From NCBI RefSeq assembly GCF_013369385.1, contig NZ_SZTO01000002.1:186001-250000 (forward strand): a DNA stretch of 64,000 bases, read 5' to 3'. The notes under the pieces are model-generated. The model saw only the letters and a list, made by a program, of their open reading frames with translations. It was not told the DNA's origin and ran no database searches. The position numbers and the translations under genes are program-made. The DNA comes from Vibrio sp. 05-20-BW147. GTDB lineage: Bacteria > Pseudomonadota > Gammaproteobacteria > Enterobacterales > Vibrionaceae. Positions within the stretch are counted from its first letter, which is position 1. Every line of letters begins with the position of its first letter. This document shows positions 61,572 through 64,000 of the stretch, piece after piece.

Positions 61572-64000
61572 GGCGCTACTTGGTCACTACAGACGTTACC
61601 CGCTACAAATATTATTGGTGTGGCTTGGCCTCACGTTAGGCGTGTCTTTATTGGTTGGTGTGACAGCCATCAATCATCATGCGCAAGAAAGCTATCAAAA
61701 CGGTGAAAAACTCTTCAATAACCCTTTGCCGTACCGCATCCGCCCAAAGCACAGCGCCAATAAAATTCCACAAGGTTTCTATATTCAATTACGCCGAGCT
61801 GGCTTCCAGCAATGCACACCTTTCGACATGCACCAGATCAAAACGGCAGATGGGATGGGTCTAACGTTGATAGGTATGGATCCTGTTGCCATGTTGCAGT
61901 TGGAGAAAGAAACCTCTTTAAATCGCGCCACCTCACTGGCGTTAATGAATCCGCCATACCCGATTTTGATCAGCCAAGATTTAGCGAAACATATGGCTTG
62001 GCAAGATGGCGACTTTATTGCGTTAGACGATGGAAGCCAATTGGGGCCATTGAAGGTCGATCGAGATCAGCGTCTAAATGGCAGTCGTATGGTTGCAGAT
62101 ATCTCATTGCTGAGGATGCTAAAGCGTAGCTCCGGCCTCTCTGTCATCGCTTGCGCAGAAATGCCGCCAGAGAAGCTAGAACATTTGAAACGCTACCTGC
62201 CGAATGGCTTGACCTTAGTACGCAACAGCCAAGATGAATTGGAGTCGTTAACCAAAGCGTTTCACCTAAACCTCACGGCAATGGGCATGTTGTCATTTCT
62301 GGTCGGGCTATTTATCTTCTATCAAGCCATGTCTTTGTCATTGATCCAACGCCAGCCGCTTGTGGGAATTTTGCGCCAAACGGGTGTGACAGGTATGCAG
62401 TTGGCAAAAGCACTGTTGCTTGAACTCGCCATTCTCGTTTTAGTCGCGTGGGGATGTGGCAATTTATTGGGTCTCGTCCTCGCCAATGAACTGATTCCGG
62501 CTGTATCGGCTAGTTTAGGGGATTTGTACGATGCCAACGTTGGCCTTTCGATCGGTTGGAGTTGGGAATCGAGTTTATACAGCTTGTTGCTGGCGGTTTT
62601 GGGAGCGTTAATTTCCTGCCTTTGGCCGTTAATTCGCCTGCTAAAATCGCCACCGATACGACTCTCTTCCAAGCTTTCTCTGGTGAGATTTGCTGGTCGT
62701 GAATTTGCCTGGCAGGCGCTCGCTGCCTGTGGATTCAGTGTGGCAGCCATTGCGGTGTATCAGGCGCCTAAAACACCAGAATCAGGTTTTACAATCATTG
62801 CACTAATGCTGATGAGTGTGGCGTTGTTCACGCCTTTTTTAATGTGGAAGGTATTTAACAGCTTTTCTTATACTTTGCGCTGGGTGAATTTACGTTGGTT
62901 TTTCGCCGATATGGCTGCCAGTATGAGTTATCGTGGGGTCGCTATGATGGCATTCATGTTGGCGTTGGCTGCCAATATTGGTGTTGAAACCATGGTGGGC
63001 AGCTTCCGAGATACCACGGACAAATGGTTAACACAGCGTCTCGCAGCTGATCTCTATATTTACCCCACTAACAATTCCGCCGCACGTTTAAGTCATTGGT
63101 TGGAAGCTCAGCCAGAAGTGGATGAAGTGTGGTGGCGCTGGGAGAAAGAGCTGGCAGGGGAGCGTAACGTTGTTCAAGTGGTCAGCACAGGACCAAGTGA
63201 TGGCGAGTTGGAAGCGCTTACGGTGAAGCTGGGCGTACCCAACTATTGGTATCACTTACATCATAGTAAAAGCGTCATGATCAGTGAATCGATGGCTTTA
63301 AAACTCGATATCCGACCCGGCGATTATCTTGATCTTGCTGCCCCTCTTGGGGGAGGCTGGCATGTGGTTGGCGTTTATTACGACTATGGTAACCCCTACA
63401 ATCAAGTGCTTTTATCTCATCGGAACTGGCTTTATGCCTTTGCTGGTACGGGCAACGTTGGTTTAGGTGTGTTGTTAAAAGAAAACGTGAATGGTGAAGG
63501 TCTCAAGCATCGTCTAGAAAACATCTTTAGACTGACGTCTGAACGAGTGTTTGATAATAACAATATCTATAGTCAAGCGATGAGAGTCTTTGATCACACG
63601 TTCGCGATTGCCGACACCTTGGGCAACATTACACTCGTGATTGCGGTCTTTGGCCTCTTCTTTGCTACACTAGCTGGCGAAATGAGCCGTCAGAAAAATA
63701 TTTCAATTTTACGTTGCTTGGGTGTATCGGGCAAAGAACTGATCGTTTTGGGTGGCCTACAGTTGTTTGTTTTTGGTGTAATTTCTGCTTTGATTGCGGT
63801 GCCTCTAGGCATGGCTTTAGCGACGTTAGTGGTTGATATTGTCATCAAGCAATCTTTTGGTTGGTCTTTGCAACTGCAGATCGATGTGTTTGAATACGGC
63901 CAAACCATTCTGTGGGCAATGATTGCGATTATGCTGGCAGGTGCGTTACCCGTGTTGCGCTTAATCAAAAACACACCAATGAAATCGCTAAGGGATTCGT
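61552..64000 (+). CDS. FtsX-type ABC permease, cut by the right edge
   Basis: The open frame from ATG 61552, inside the ATPase gene, runs past the window end, covering at least 816 codons. It begins MLWPVVKALLGHYRRYPLQI with a membrane segment and a large periplasmic region, then several hydrophobic segments (about residues 240-260, 290-320, 340-360, 400-440) and further segments near the end (about 690-720, 740-760, 785-805). This two-half arrangement of FtsX domains is typical of predicted lipoprotein or lipid-handling permeases. Substrate unknown. Confidence 0.8.
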   Translation, partial: MLWPVVKALLGHYRRYPLQILLVWLGLTLGVSLLVGVTAINHHAQESYQNGEKLFNNPLPYRIRPKHSANKIPQGFYIQLRRAGFQQCTPFDMHQIKTADGMGLTLIGMDPVAMLQLEKETSLNRATSLALMNPPYPILISQDLAKHMAWQDGDFIALDDGSQLGPLKVDRDQRLNGSRMVADISLLRMLKRSSGLSVIACAEMPPEKLEHLKRYLPNGLTLVRNSQDELESLTKAFHLNLTAMGMLSFLVGLFIFYQAMSLSLIQRQPLVGILRQTGVTGMQLAKALLLELAILVLVAWGCGNLLGLVLANELIPAVSASLGDLYDANVGLSIGWSWESSLYSLLLAVLGALISCLWPLIRLLKSPPIRLSSKLSLVRFAGREFAWQALAACGFSVAAIAVYQAPKTPESGFTIIALMLMSVALFTPFLMWKVFNSFSYTLRWVNLRWFFADMAASMSYRGVAMMAFMLALAANIGVETMVGSFRDTTDKWLTQRLAADLYIYPTNNSAARLSHWLEAQPEVDEVWWRWEKELAGERNVVQVVSTGPSDGELEALTVKLGVPNYWYHLHHSKSVMISESMALKLDIRPGDYLDLAAPLGGGWHVVGVYYDYGNPYNQVLLSHRNWLYAFAGTGNVGLGVLLKENVNGEGLKHRLENIFRLTSERVFDNNNIYSQAMRVFDHTFAIADTLGNITLVIAVFGLFFATLAGEMSRQKNISILRCLGVSGKELIVLGGLQLFVFGVISALIAVPLGMALATLVVDIVIKQSFGWSLQLQIDVFEYGQTILWAMIAIMLAGALPVLRLIKNTPMKSLRDS

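Noticed and set aside
1..64000. CRISPR arrays, tRNA or rRNA genes, prophage or insertion sequences
   Set aside because: No spaced direct repeats, cloverleaf structures, integrase or transposase frames, or terminal inverted repeats were seen.

Overview
The window looks like chromosomal DNA of a Vibrio, probably close to V. vulnificus. The evidence is the family-level content and order: torECA, a Vibrio-type porin, an MntX-type manganese transporter beside a Mn-dependent pyrophosphatase, sapABCDF next to pspF/pspABC, norR-hcp-hcr, a ynjBCD/F-type ABC cluster, DUF1501/DUF1800, rplY, a CarRS-like two-component system with a PepSY gene, radD, rsuA and bcr. Gene density is high and composition fairly even. 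I saw no phage, insertion sequence, CRISPR array, tRNA or rRNA. The species is an inference; only the Vibrio-like family set is seen.

Layout. 1-210: an open frame running off the left edge, with no visible start. 588-4489: TMAO respiration (torE, torC, torA) behind a leader carrying tandem 10-bp repeats. 4763-5228: a broken DUF6795-like gene. 5698-6687: porin. 6777-9670: a sulfotransferase-like gene and a GH36 alpha-galactosidase. 9772-12070: mntX and ppaC, divergent around a Fur-type box, a small manganese module. 12202-13467: DUF2750 and DUF2927 genes. 13523-18752: sapABCDF. 18930-21500: pspF facing pspABC, with a sigma-54 promoter. 21664-26882: an RND efflux operon with two lipoprotein adaptors and one pump. 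26943-30374: tag, metC, clsA. 30722-35657: an NSS-family transporter, a chemoreceptor, a pseudouridine synthase and an RNA methyltransferase.

35726-40225 (minus strand): norR, then hcp and hcr, a nitric-oxide-stress unit with a clear sigma-54 promoter before hcp. 40331-44444 (minus strand): ynjB-ynjC-ynjD plus a CDP-alcohol phosphatidyltransferase, an ABC importer tied to a lipid-type enzyme. 44723-45897: a META-domain lipoprotein, a DUF1289 protein and an unrecognised 73-aa gene. 46593-51135: a Cache-like diguanylate cyclase and the paired DUF1501/DUF1800 exported proteins. 51644-56327: rplY, CarRS-like kinase and regulator, PepSY protein, RadD helicase. 56401-60661: rsuA, bcr, DUF2913, and an SDR/DUF2867 fusion. 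60900-64000: an ABC ATPase and an FtsX-type permease cut by the right edge.

Much of the window concerns the cell envelope and stress: Sap, Psp, RND efflux, cardiolipin synthase, CarRS-like signalling, LolCDE/MacB-like ABC. The rest is anaerobic or nitrosative respiration plus housekeeping RNA modification. No gene set here is a clear new defence or mobile system. The least explained items are the ynj-type importer with its lipid enzyme, the DUF1501/DUF1800 pair, the 73-aa gene at 45676-45897, a possible small RNA ending near 51562, and several unassigned inverted repeats in promoter regions.
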